Assembly (NCBI RefSeq): GCF_023238205.1
Contig: NZ_CP096659.1
Coordinates: 2,063,626-2,127,625 of the forward strand
Origin: Halorussus limi
Lineage (GTDB): Archaea; Halobacteriota; Halobacteria; Halobacteriales; Haladaptataceae
Direction: 5' to 3'
Length of the DNA: 64,000 nt
Made by a program: the position numbers and the translations under genes. The notes beneath the pieces were generated by a model, which saw only the letters and a list, made by a program, of their open reading frames with translations, ran no database searches and was not told the DNA's origin. Shown piece after piece: positions 16,699 through 25,248 of the stretch (its first letter is position 1; every line of letters begins with the position of its first letter).

Positions 16699-17856
16699 TT
16701 ACTTCTCGACTTCGGCGTCCATCTCGGCTTCCACGTCCTCGATGTCGGGGGACTCCTCGTCCATCTCCTCGATGACCTCGTCGGCGCTCTTGATGTTCGC
16801 GGGGTCCTCGCCCTCCTTGATGGCCTGGGCCTCCTGTTCCATCGCTTCGACGTCCATCTCGGCCTCCTCGTCTATCTGGCCGAGAATCTCCTCGATGTTG
16901 TCGAGACCGATGAGTTCGCGGGTCTCCTCGTCGAAGTCGAGGCTATCGAGTTCGCCGTTGTCCTCCTTCACGTCGCTCCCGGTCAGATGCTTGCCGTAGC
17001 GGCCGAGCATCGAGGAGAGTTCCTGCGGGAGGACGAAGGTCGTGGACTCTCCCTGACCGATGGATTCGAGCGTCTCCATCCCCTTGTCGATGACCGCGCG
17101 CTCGCCCATCGACTCGGCGGACTTCGCGCGGAGGACGGTCGAAACTGCGTCACCCTGCGCCTCAAGAATCTGGCTCTGCTTCTCACCCTGCGCGCGGATG
17201 ATGTTCGACTGCTTGTCACCCTCTGCGGTCTCGATGGCACTCCGGCGCTCACCCTGCGCCTCCAGAATCATGGCGCGGCGCTTGCGCTCCGCGGAGGTCT
17301 GTTGCTCCATCGCCTGCTGGACGTCCTTGCTCGGGTTGACCTCCCGAACTTCGACGCTCTCGACGCGGATACCCCACTCGTCGGTGGGTTCGTCGAGTTC
17401 GCGCCGGATTTTGGCGTTTATCTCCTGGCGCTTGTTGAGCGTGTCGTCGAGTTCCATGTCGCCCAGCACGGCCCGCAGGGTGGTCTGGGCGAGGTTCGAG
17501 ACGGCGCGCTTGTAGTCCTCGACTTCGAGGAACGCCTTCTTGGCGTCCATGACCTTGATGTAGACCACGGCGTCGGCGGTCACCGGCGAGTTGTCGCGGG
17601 TGATGGCTTCCTGTCGTGGCACGTCCAACGTCTGGGTCCGCATGTCGAAGCGGTGGGTCGCGCTCACGAACGGCGGCACGAAGTTGATACCGGGTTCGAG
17701 GAGTTTCCGGTACTCACCGAAGACGGTCAGCGCGCGCTTCTCGGTCGCGTCGACGATTTCGACCGACTGCCAGATGGTGATTACTGCCAGCGCGAGGACC
17801 AACAGGGCGACTATCGTGAAGCCACCTACTGCGGCGGCCTGTAGTGGAACCAACAT
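16699..17856 (-). CDS. SPFH/Band 7 (stomatin-like) membrane protein
   Basis: A 385-residue stomatin-type protein. One N-terminal membrane helix (about residues 8-30) is followed by the Band 7 domain (about 32-200), with EKRALTVFGEYRKLLEPGINFVPPF and the FDMRTQTLDVPRQEAITRD signature. A long Ala/Glu/Gln-rich coiled coil comes next (about 190-265, with repeated EAQGE/QGEKQSQ units). The C-terminus is very acidic (about 310-385). Such proteins form membrane rings or scaffolds and usually pair with an NfeD partner. The next gene upstream on the same strand (17968-18519) is NfeD, about 110 bases away. Confidence 0.93.
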   Translation of the reverse strand: MLVPLQAAAVGGFTIVALLVLALAVITIWQSVEIVDATEKRALTVFGEYRKLLEPGINFVPPFVSATHRFDMRTQTLDVPRQEAITRDNSPVTADAVVYIKVMDAKKAFLEVEDYKRAVSNLAQTTLRAVLGDMELDDTLNKRQEINAKIRRELDEPTDEWGIRVESVEVREVNPSKDVQQAMEQQTSAERKRRAMILEAQGERRSAIETAEGDKQSNIIRAQGEKQSQILEAQGDAVSTVLRAKSAESMGERAVIDKGMETLESIGQGESTTFVLPQELSSMLGRYGKHLTGSDVKEDNGELDSLDFDEETRELIGLDNIEEILGQIDEEAEMDVEAMEQEAQAIKEGEDPANIKSADEVIEEMDEESPDIEDVEAEMDAEVEK

Positions 17857-17967
17857 ACTCGGACTGTTAGCAAGAATGAATGTTAAGCGTTCCCCTCACC
17901 GTCGGTGGGACGGCGACGAAATTTTGTCACCGCTCGGGGACGCGGCGTCCGGTCGAACGCTCCGGAC

Positions 17968-18519
17968 TCAAATCTCCTCGGTGTCGGTCTCGCGCTCTCG
18001 GGCGGGCGCGTCGCCGTCCCGTCCCTTCGCCAGTTCGCGGTCGATGGGGTCCTCGATGGCCTCCAGTGCCTCGACCTTGACGACGTTGCCGCCGCCGGGG
18101 TCGACTACCATCACTTCGGTCCCCTCGGGAATCTCACCCCGGACGGTCCGAGCGGCGTAGTAGGGGTTGAACCCGCCCTCGTGGAGTTTTATCTGGCCCT
18201 CCTCGGGCGTGACCCGTTCGGTCACGCGGCCGGTCTCGCCCTTCAGCGAGTCGGAGTCGCGGGTGCGCGCGACGCCCTTCCCGCCGTAGAGGTCCAGCTC
18301 GCGGTACGCGTACAGCGACGCCGCGCCGAACCCCAACACCAGCGCAGCCAGTATCAGCGGCGACGCGGCCGGTCCGAGCAGTAAGCCGACGAGTCCCGCG
18401 AGGACGAGCGCGACGCCGAGGACGACGAAGTGCGCGCCCGGTATCAGCGCCTCGGCGATGGCGAGACCGATGCCAGCGACGAGGAGCAACAGCGGGAGCG
18501 AGTCCAACAGCGGTGCCAT
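17968..18519 (-). CDS. NfeD family membrane protein
   Basis: A 183-residue short-form NfeD: three or four hydrophobic segments (about residues 7-27, 30-47 and 50-70), then a C-terminal OB-fold domain. The OB domain holds the conserved pieces GETGRVTERVTPEEG, ARTVRGEIPEGTEVMVVDPGGGNVVKVE. NfeD OB domains are thought to support stomatin-type partners. It is encoded directly upstream of the SPFH gene in the same direction, the standard pairing. The acidic/charged tail (ELAKGRDGDAPARERET) is a haloarchaeal extra. The ATG at 18519 gives the usual short N-terminus before helix 1. Confidence 0.92.
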   Translation of the reverse strand: MAPLLDSLPLLLLVAGIGLAIAEALIPGAHFVVLGVALVLAGLVGLLLGPAASPLILAALVLGFGAASLYAYRELDLYGGKGVARTRDSDSLKGETGRVTERVTPEEGQIKLHEGGFNPYYAARTVRGEIPEGTEVMVVDPGGGNVVKVEALEAIEDPIDRELAKGRDGDAPARERETDTEEI

Positions 18520-18615
18520 AGCAACGTCTTGGGATTCGGACCGGTTAACGTTTTGCAGTTTCGGAGACGAATCGGCGGCTATCGGAGTCGACGCTCCCGC
18601 GGGCGCGCCGACGGA

Positions 18616-18798
18616 CTACCCGCCGGCCAGCAGAATCACGCGAGCGAAGACGAACAGCATCGAGGCCACCCCGAGCGCGACGAAGAAGGCGTTCTCCATC
18701 GTCGGCGACCCCGGTTCTATCGGGTCGAGGTCGTCGGGTTCCTCGGGTTCGTAGCCGTCTTCGCCGACTTCGTCGGTGTCGTACTTCCAGTCCGACAT
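18616..18798 (-). CDS. Small single-pass membrane protein
   Basis: A 60-residue protein: an acidic N-terminus (MSDWKYDTDEVGEDGYEPEEP) and one membrane helix at about residues 39-58. Starting at 18798 rather than at the in-frame ATG at 18819 gives the MSDWKYD beginning I associate with a small conserved haloarchaeal family (DUF7312-like). It lies between the NfeD and pyruvate kinase genes, all on the minus strand. No function can be read from it. Confidence 0.65.
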   Translation of the reverse strand: MSDWKYDTDEVGEDGYEPEEPDDLDPIEPGSPTMENAFFVALGVASMLFVFARVILLAGG

Positions 18799-18884
18799 GG
18801 CCGAGCGTAGGAGTGCCACCGGGAAAAGGTTGGCTCCGGACGCGGGCGGTCGGAGAGTCGGCGGCCGACGGCGTCAGATTCCGC

Positions 18885-20648
18885 TCAGGGTCGCTCCTCG
18901 TGGGTCACGTCGCCGTCGTAGACCACGCCGCGCTCGGCGTCGAGGGTGATAACGTCGCCGTCTCGGACGGTGGGGTCCAGCGGCGCGCCGCTGACCATCG
19001 GGATGTCGAGTTCGCGCGCTACCATCGCGGGGTAGCCCGTCATGCCCGGCCGGGCGTCAACGATGCCACGGAGCTTCGAGGCGTCGCCGTCGAACTCGCC
19101 GTCGAACTCGGGTTCGAGCGCCAGAATCGCCCCCTCGGACACGTCCGACAGGTCGCCGTCGGTGGTCCGCGCGACGGGACCGGCGACGCGCCCGCGGACG
19201 ACGCTCCGGCCCGTGCCGATGGTCTCGGCCGCGACGTGGACCTTGAGCGTGTTCGTCGTGGACGTTCCCTCTAGTTCGGACATCATCCCGGAGAGGACGA
19301 CCACCGTGTCGCCGCTCTCGGCCACGTCGGCATCGAGCGCGGCCTGCACGGCGTCCTCGATGACGTTGTCCACGCCCTCGGACAGCGGCGTGTACTGAGC
19401 GTTGACGCCCCACGAGAGCGCGAGTTGGCGGCGCACCTCGTCGTTGGGCGTCGTGGCGACGACCGGGACCTGCGGCCGGAACTTCGCGACCTTGAGCGCG
19501 GTGTACCCCGATTCGCTCGCCGCGACGATGGCCGACGCGCCGATGTCTCGCGCGAGGTAACGGGCCGACCGCGCCAGCGCGTCGGTCCGGGCGTCCTCGG
19601 CCGACGGGACGCGCTGTTCGCGGAACTCGTCGTACTCGCCGCTCGCCTCGACCTGACGGACGATGCGGTCCATCGTCTCCACGACCCGGACGGGGTCGTC
19701 ACCGATGGCAGTCTCGCCAGACAGCATCACCGCGTCGGTGCCGTCGAGGACCGCGTTCGCCACGTCGGAGGCCTCTGCGCGCGTTGGCCTGCGGGCGTGG
19801 ACCATCGAGTCCAGCATCTCGGTCGCGGTGATGACCGGCGTGCCGGTCTGCTGGCACTTCCGGATGATGCGCTTTTGAATCATCGGCACGTCTTCGAGCG
19901 GGCACTCGACGCCGAGGTCTCCGCGCGCGACCATCACGCCGTAGGCGGCGTCCACGATTTCGTCGAGGTTCTCCACCGCGCCGCGGCGCTCTATCTTGGC
20001 GACGATGGGGATGTCCGCCCCCAGACTCTCCAGCACCCCGTTGACCGCCAGCACGTCCTCTGCGCTCCGGACGAAACTCGCGGCCACGAAGTCGGCCCCC
20101 TTCTCCGCGGCGAGTTCGAGGTCCCGGCGGTCCTTCTCGGTCACGACGTCGAGGTCGAGGTCCACGCCGGGGACGTTGACGCCCTTCCGACTGCTCAGGT
20201 CGCCGCCGCTCACGACGTGAGCGACGACGACGCCCTCGCCGTCGCCGTCTTCCTCGACTTCCTCGACCACGGTCTCGATGCGACCGTCGTCCAACAGCAC
20301 CGTGTCGCCGGGTTCGACGTTGGTGATGGAGTAACTCAGACCGACTTCCTCGGGGGTGGCGGTGTCGCCCTTCACGAACCGGACCGTCGAGTCGGTTTCG
20401 AGGTGGACCGGTTCCTCGACCTCGGCGGTCCGAATCTCGGGGCCCTGCAGGTCGACCATCACCGCGAGGGGGTCTTCGGTGGTCTCGTCCACGCGCCGGA
20501 CGTGGTCGACGAGTTCGGCGCGGTCCTCCCGCGTGCCGTGACTGGCGTTGAGTCGTGCGACGGACATCCCGGCGTCGGCCAACTCCCGGATTGTCCGTCG
20601 AGAGTCCGAGGCCGGACCTAACGTGCAGACGATTTTCGCGTTTCTCAT
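18885..20648 (-). CDS. pyk: Pyruvate kinase with extra C-terminal phosphohistidine-like domain
   Basis: A 587-residue enzyme making pyruvate and ATP from PEP and ADP, the last glycolytic step. It starts MRNAKIVCTLGPAS, with the conserved TLGPAS loop. MVDLQGPEIRT, VAKIERRGAVENLDEI (catalytic Lys), MVARGDLGVE and TATEMLDSMVHARRPTRAEASDVANAV (signature) follow. The B domain is about 70-165 and the regulatory C domain about 340-470. The last 100 residues form the PEP-utiliser swivel domain, but the active His position holds Tyr539 (MTGYPAMVAREL, compared with TSHAAIV in PpsA). The domain is therefore probably structural or regulatory. The start at 20648 is supported by a GTTTTTAG element about 27 bases upstream. 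Confidence 0.95.
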   Translation of the reverse strand: MRNAKIVCTLGPASDSRRTIRELADAGMSVARLNASHGTREDRAELVDHVRRVDETTEDPLAVMVDLQGPEIRTAEVEEPVHLETDSTVRFVKGDTATPEEVGLSYSITNVEPGDTVLLDDGRIETVVEEVEEDGDGEGVVVAHVVSGGDLSSRKGVNVPGVDLDLDVVTEKDRRDLELAAEKGADFVAASFVRSAEDVLAVNGVLESLGADIPIVAKIERRGAVENLDEIVDAAYGVMVARGDLGVECPLEDVPMIQKRIIRKCQQTGTPVITATEMLDSMVHARRPTRAEASDVANAVLDGTDAVMLSGETAIGDDPVRVVETMDRIVRQVEASGEYDEFREQRVPSAEDARTDALARSARYLARDIGASAIVAASESGYTALKVAKFRPQVPVVATTPNDEVRRQLALSWGVNAQYTPLSEGVDNVIEDAVQAALDADVAESGDTVVVLSGMMSELEGTSTTNTLKVHVAAETIGTGRSVVRGRVAGPVARTTDGDLSDVSEGAILALEPEFDGEFDGDASKLRGIVDARPGMTGYPAMVARELDIPMVSGAPLDPTVRDGDVITLDAERGVVYDGDVTHEERP

Positions 20649-20848
20649 GCGTTCGGGTAGGTTCGACCGCGCTAAAAACCCACGGAGATTCCGCCAAGAT
20701 TGACTCGCCGACGAGTTACCGCCGGCGGCCCCGAGTCGTCTCGTCAATCCGCTCTCGATTCGCCTCGCCGGTTCCGATTCGCCCCGCGGACGTCCCGTCG
20801 TTTCGGTAGCCACAATCCCTTATTGCATCGCACTCGAATGGAATAGAT

Positions 20849-21133
20849 ATGCCAGAGTACGCCTCCCTCGTGGACGTGCGCACGGACTTCCAGAACGCGC
20901 AGGAACTCACGTCGGTGTGGGGCGACATCCGGTCGGACCTCGAAGACCAGAAGGCCGACCTGAAACACACCTACGCCATCCTCGGCGAGTACGACTTCCT
21001 CGTGGTCATGGAGGCCCCCGACCGGGACGCGGCGTATCAGGCCGGAGTCGCACTGGAGCGCCACGGCCTAGACGCCCAGACGATGGAGATAATCCCGACG
21101 GAGGAACTCGCTCAGGTCGTGGACGACCTCTGA
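20849..21133 (+). CDS. GYD domain protein
   Basis: A 94-residue alpha/beta protein resembling the GYD/dimeric ferredoxin-like family: MPEYASLVDVRTDFQNAQEL opens it and LGEYDFLVVMEAPD holds the G-x-YD motif. There is no DNA-binding domain. GYD proteins are small, dimeric and of unknown role. A TTATTG element about 30 bases before the ATG may be its promoter. The pyruvate kinase gene is divergent, 200 bases away, so the two could share regulation. It converges on metG, with about 250 bases between. Confidence 0.85.
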   Translation: MPEYASLVDVRTDFQNAQELTSVWGDIRSDLEDQKADLKHTYAILGEYDFLVVMEAPDRDAAYQAGVALERHGLDAQTMEIIPTEELAQVVDDL

Positions 21134-21382
21134 ATCGGCCTCGCTACTGCGCGACGTTTCGGCGTTGCGACGGAAATCGACAGGGGAACCCGAGATGGCG
21201 TGAGGGATAACTCACGCGATAACTGCCATCCCGGCAATCCACGGCGGAGCGGTTCTCCGGTGCCGGCGATTCGCGTGACGGAGGTACGACCGCTGCGTCC
21301 ACCGCAACGGCGATTTAGAGTTGGCGAACAAATAATTTTTGATAGTTACTTCCGGCGGGAGGGAACTGCGCTCTCCCCGCCG
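21134..21382. other. Convergent intergenic region
   Basis: About 250 bases between the ends of the GYD gene and metG. Most of it is ordinary GC-rich sequence. Near 21325-21350 there is an AT-rich patch with AATAATTTTTGATAG, which may help to end transcription from either side. No gene is evident. Confidence 0.45.
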
Positions 21383-23521
21383 TCACTTGACTTTCGTGCC
21401 CGGACCGCTGTCGCCGTGGGTCGTCAGCAGGTCGGCGTCCTCGCCCGCCGCGAGGACCATCCCGTTGCTCTCGACGCCGAACAGTTCGGCCTGTTCGAGG
21501 TTGGCCACGACGACGACCTTCGTTCCCGGCAGTTTCTCGAGGTCGTGGAGTTGCTTGATGCCCGCGACGATTTGGCGGGTCTCGACCCCGATGTCCACTT
21601 CGAGGCGCGCGAGGTCGTCGGCCCCCTCGATGGGTTCGGCGACCTCGATTTCGCCGACGCGAACGTCGAGGTCCTGGAATTCTTCGAAGCTGATGCGGTC
21701 TTCGTCGATGGGTTCGATGTCGGTGTCGTCGCTCATGGATTCGTCTTCCTCGGTCTCGGCCGTGCCTTCGTCGCCGTCCTCCGTAGCCGCTTCGACTCGC
21801 TCCTGCAACTTCTCGTTGAGTTCCTCGACGCGCTCGTCCGCTATCTTCTCGAACAGTTCGTCGGGTTCGCCGAACTCGTCGGCCGGGGGTTCGAGGCAGG
21901 CGTCGAGCGCGGCGTCGTGGACCGACCCCTCCTCGCCCAACTGCTCCCAGAGTCGCTGGGCCTTGCCGGGGAGGATGGGCGCCGAGAGGACCGCGACCGC
22001 CTTCGCCAACTGGACGCAGTCGTAGATGACCTGTTCGGCCCGGTCGGGGTCGTCGTCGGTCAGGTTCCACGGTTCGTTGCGCTGGATGTACTCGTTGCCG
22101 AATCCGGCGAGCGAGACCGCGGCCTCGCCCGCCTCTTTGAGCGAGTAGTCGTTGACCGCGGCCTCGAAGTCCGCGACGGCCTCCTCGATGCGCTCGGCCA
22201 CTTCGTCGGAGGCGTCGGCCTCGGGCGTGCCCTCGTAGTTCCGGGCCGCGAACAGCAGACTCCGGTAGGCGAAGTTACCGAGCGTGCCGACCAACTCGCC
22301 GTTGACGCGCTCTTGGAACTTCTCCCACGAGAAGTCCACGTCCTGCTGAAAGCCGCCGGTCGTGGTCAGGTAGTAGCGCACGAGGTCCGGGTGGAACCCC
22401 TCGTCGAGGTAGTCGTCGGCCCAGACCGCGCGGTTGCGACTGGTCGAGAACGCCTGTCCGTCGAGGTTGACGAAGCCGCTGGCCATGACGGCGCGGGGTT
22501 CGTTGTAGCCTGCGCCCCGGAGCATCGACGGCCAGAAGACGGTGTGGTGCTGGATGATGTCGCGACCGACGACGTGGACGATTTCGCCGGTGTCGGCGGC
22601 CTCCCACGTCTCGTCGTCGGCATCGCCCTCGCTCCCCGCTTCGGGCGCGCCGTCCTTCCAGACTTCCTCCCAGTCGAACACGTCCTCGCCGACGCGCTCG
22701 GTGTACTGCTTGGTCGAGGCGACGTACTCGATGGGGGCGTCCACCCAGACGTAGAGGACGAGGTCCTCCTTCCCTTCGCCCGGGTAGTCGATTCCCCAGT
22801 CCATGTCCCGGGTGATACAGAGGTCCTGCAGTTCGCCCTCTATCCACTCGCGGGGCTGGTTGCGGGCGTTGGAGGTGCCTTCGAGTCGGTCGATGAAGCC
22901 AGCGAGGTACTCCTGAAAGTCGGAGAGTCGCAGGAACTCGTGTTCGCGCGCGCGGTACTCCGCGGGGTTGCCGGTCAGGGTCGAGCGCGGGTCCTCGATT
23001 TCGCCGGGTTCGAGGTGGCGCTGACATCCCTCGTCGCACTCGTCGCCCCGGGCCTTCGCGCCGCAGTACGGGCAGGTGCCCTCGACGTAGCGGTCGGGCA
23101 GGGGCGTGTCGGCCTCGGGGTCCCACGCCACCTGAATCTCCTTCTCGAAGACGTGGTCGTTGTCAATCCACGACCGGACGAACTCCTGGGTGAGTTCGGT
23201 GTTGGTCTCGTCGTGGGTGTGGCCGTAGTTGTCGAACTCGACGTTGAATCGGGGGAACGTCTCGGCGTACTTCTCGTGGTGTTCGAGGGCGAACTCCTCG
23301 GGGGAGACGCCCGCCTCCTCGGCGTTGACCGCCACCGGGGTGCCGTGCATGTCGGACCCGGAGACGAACGCGGTGCGCTGGCCGAGTTTCTCCAGCGAGC
23401 GAGCGTAGGCGTCGCCGCTGACGTACGTCCGGAGGTGGCCGATGTGCAGGTCGCCGTTGGCGTACGGCAACCCGCAGGTCACCACCGCTGGCTTCTCCGT
23501 GGGGAAGTCGTCGTGGCTCAT
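21383..23521 (-). CDS. metG: Methionyl-tRNA synthetase with C-terminal tRNA-binding (EMAP) domain
   Basis: A 712-residue class I synthetase charging tRNA-Met. The HIGH motif is at residues 26-29 (DLHIGHLRTY). The zinc knuckle CPYCGAKARGDECDEGCQ is in the connective domain. The KMSKS position reads FSTSR (358-362), as in archaeal enzymes that lack the canonical Lys. The anticodon-binding helical domain spans about 400-560. After an acidic linker (about 570-600, TAETEEDESMSDDTDIEP) comes a Trbp111/EMAP OB-fold (about 610-712: VRVGEIEVAEP, VVVVANLEQAELFG). The start at 23521 is backed by a TTTTA box 26-30 bases upstream, within a palindrome. Confidence 0.97.
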   Translation of the reverse strand: MSHDDFPTEKPAVVTCGLPYANGDLHIGHLRTYVSGDAYARSLEKLGQRTAFVSGSDMHGTPVAVNAEEAGVSPEEFALEHHEKYAETFPRFNVEFDNYGHTHDETNTELTQEFVRSWIDNDHVFEKEIQVAWDPEADTPLPDRYVEGTCPYCGAKARGDECDEGCQRHLEPGEIEDPRSTLTGNPAEYRAREHEFLRLSDFQEYLAGFIDRLEGTSNARNQPREWIEGELQDLCITRDMDWGIDYPGEGKEDLVLYVWVDAPIEYVASTKQYTERVGEDVFDWEEVWKDGAPEAGSEGDADDETWEAADTGEIVHVVGRDIIQHHTVFWPSMLRGAGYNEPRAVMASGFVNLDGQAFSTSRNRAVWADDYLDEGFHPDLVRYYLTTTGGFQQDVDFSWEKFQERVNGELVGTLGNFAYRSLLFAARNYEGTPEADASDEVAERIEEAVADFEAAVNDYSLKEAGEAAVSLAGFGNEYIQRNEPWNLTDDDPDRAEQVIYDCVQLAKAVAVLSAPILPGKAQRLWEQLGEEGSVHDAALDACLEPPADEFGEPDELFEKIADERVEELNEKLQERVEAATEDGDEGTAETEEDESMSDDTDIEPIDEDRISFEEFQDLDVRVGEIEVAEPIEGADDLARLEVDIGVETRQIVAGIKQLHDLEKLPGTKVVVVANLEQAELFGVESNGMVLAAGEDADLLTTHGDSGPGTKVK

Positions 23522-23988
23522 ACTATCCAATCCTTCGTGGCGGGTGTAAAACCCGCCGATTTCCGTGTTCGTGCATGGGTATCGTCGCGCGGTTTCCGAA
23601 CGTAACTGGCTGGCGATTCGACCGACCGGTCGGGTTTCGCCACCGCAAAAACCGTCCGCGGGCCGCGGTCCGGGCGGGTCCTCCCGACGCTACGCGTTGC
23701 TTCGGGTGCGCATACGCATAGCGCGGGCAGGTGCTTGTGACCGCGTGAGGTCTCGGACCGCGAGTGACACGAGTCCGAGTTTGGCGCCTCGGTATTTAAA
23801 CGTTGGTCCGGTTCGCCACCGGTACGCAGTCGGCGTCTCTACGGTCAACTGGCGGACTGCGACGAGCGTTGGCGATAGCTCGTTCCGACTGGACTTCGAC
23901 GCGATAGCCCCACCGAACGCTCACGACTCGCGACGCTACCGCTACTCGCTACCGAAGAACTGAGAAACAGAGTCGCAGAACTACGAAC
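23522..23988. other. Intergenic region upstream of metG
   Basis: A 467-base gap. It holds the metG promoter palindrome (23539-23557), a 7-bp inverted repeat with a 14-base loop (CTCGGAC at 23752-23758 and GTCCGAG at 23773-23779), and a strong TATA-like TATTTAAA at about 23792-23799 that serves no visible gene. Open frames are basic and improbable. A short RNA is possible. Confidence 0.4.
23539..23557 (-). promoter_or_regulatory. Palindromic metG promoter element
   Basis: GGCGGGT and ACCCGCC are perfect 7-bp arms around a 5-base AT core. On the minus strand the core supplies TTTTA 26-30 bases before the metG ATG. The TATA box is therefore embedded in an inverted repeat that a dimeric regulator could bind. 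Confidence 0.5.
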
Positions 23989-24852
23989 TTACAGCAGACC
24001 CGTCTTCTGGAGCTTCATGAGGTCCTCGGTGTCGAGGGTCTCGCCTTCCTTGAACTGCTGGTAGATCTCCTCGGCCTCCTCCTTGGCCTCTTCGCGCTCC
24101 TTCTCCTTCTCGGACTTGCGCTCTTCCTCTTCCTGCTTGTCGAGTTCGCGCAGGCGCTTCTGGACGCGGACGAAGTCCTCGTGGTGCTGGTCGGCGGCCT
24201 CCTGGGCCTCCACGAAGCTCTCGTGCATCTCGTCGGCCTCGTCGCGGATTTCGTCGGCTTCGCGGTAGGCCTCGATCATCTGGTTGTGATGCTCTTGGGC
24301 CTTGTCGGCGAGTTCCGTGACCTTCTCGTGGTGACGGCTCGCTTCGGCGCGGACCTCCTCGGCTTCCTCGACGAGTTCGTCGAGGTTCTCGCTGTCGTCG
24401 AGCTTCTCCTTTCGCTCTTGAAGCTTCTCGCGCTTCTCCTCGATCTTCTCGATGAGTTCGCGCTCGTCCTCGGTCGAGAGAACCTCGGTCTGCTGCTTGA
24501 ACTCGAGGTCTTCGATTTCGGATTCGAGTTCCTCGATGTCCTTGCCCTCGTCGAGTTCGAGGTCGGACTTCTTCTGCTCGACTTCGTCGAACAGCTCGTT
24601 GGCCTTGGCGTTGAGCTCGTTGCGCTGTTCCTTGTGTTCCTGAACCTGCTCGTTGAGCTCGTCGCGCTTCTCGCGGTGTTCCTGAGCCTCGTCGACCTTC
24701 TCGCGCGTCTCGGCGTTGAGGTCGTCGCGCTTGGACGCTCGCTTGCTAGCCTTCTGGTTCAGCTCGTTTCGTCGGTCTCGGAGCTGTCCTGCGAGTTTGA
24801 TTAGTTCGCCTTTCGACTTGTTCTGAAGTTCCTCTTCTGTTACACTTACCAT
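23989..24852 (-). CDS. Archaeal coiled-coil protein (COG1340-like)
   Basis: A 287-residue, almost entirely charged protein (Glu, Lys, Arg, Gln) with continuous heptad patterning from about residue 5 to 265. Examples are LIKLAGQLRDRRNELNQKA, DELNEQVQEHKEQRNELNAK and ELIEKIEEKREKLQERKEKL. There is no signal, membrane helix or globular domain. This fits the uncharacterised archaeal coiled-coil family COG1340, which recalls SMC/Rad50-type arms without ATPase heads. It has its own transcription unit. TTTAATTAA directly before the ATG is too close to be its TATA box, so the real promoter may be further upstream. Role unknown; a scaffold or ribosome/chromosome-associated rod is possible. Confidence 0.85.
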   Translation of the reverse strand: MVSVTEEELQNKSKGELIKLAGQLRDRRNELNQKASKRASKRDDLNAETREKVDEAQEHREKRDELNEQVQEHKEQRNELNAKANELFDEVEQKKSDLELDEGKDIEELESEIEDLEFKQQTEVLSTEDERELIEKIEEKREKLQERKEKLDDSENLDELVEEAEEVRAEASRHHEKVTELADKAQEHHNQMIEAYREADEIRDEADEMHESFVEAQEAADQHHEDFVRVQKRLRELDKQEEEERKSEKEKEREEAKEEAEEIYQQFKEGETLDTEDLMKLQKTGLL

Positions 24853-25248
24853 GCTTAATTAAACCTCGATTCCATGCCCGCCGTGGCGTTCGGCAGTCCA
24901 GTGAGCGACAGCAACCGCTGTATGCAACTGGCAATCGACCGGTGACAATAGTCCCATGTCATTTGTCGCACGATGCTTGCCGAACGCTCGTGGCGTTCTG
25001 GTATCAACAAATATTCGCTGTGGCTATATAAATGTTCCGTATAGTTGGCTAATGGAAACGGTTCACACGCCCGCTAACGGCCGTGTAAGCCGTTCCCACA
25101 CTGTGCGGGGGGATATAAAGAACTGCCGCGAGGGTCGCGAGTAAATCGCCCGCCGTCACGGTCGCACCGCGACGAGCGAGACCGGTGAATCGAGCGCGAC
25201 CGACGACGTCTCACCGAACCGACCAGCGCCGAGCGGACGACGCCGAAC
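24853..25248. other. AT-richer intergenic region with orphan TATA box and inverted repeat
   Basis: A 396-base region between two leftward genes. Near 25025-25031 there is a strong TATATAA. About 26 bases later an imperfect inverted repeat begins (25057-25069 with 25082-25094, 11 of 13 pairs). GGATATAAAG follows near 25111-25120. No credible protein frame follows either element. This is either the distant promoter of the coiled-coil gene or a small-RNA locus. Confidence 0.4.

Noticed and set aside
16228-17844. Long open frame antisense to the SPFH gene
   Set aside because: Its sequence is Leu/Val-rich and shadows the Band 7 gene. The true gene has family motifs and an NfeD neighbour.
21200-23605. 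Long open frame antisense to metG
   Set aside because: The opposite strand has HIGH, zinc-knuckle and EMAP motifs. This frame has none.
23565-23963. 132-codon frame in the metG upstream gap
   Set aside because: It is Arg-rich and basic, unlike haloarchaeal proteins, and has no promoter spacing or motifs.
24956-25144. 62-codon frame on the + strand containing the orphan TATA box
   Set aside because: Its start precedes the TATA box, its composition is not acidic and no motif is seen. A non-coding role for the region is more likely.
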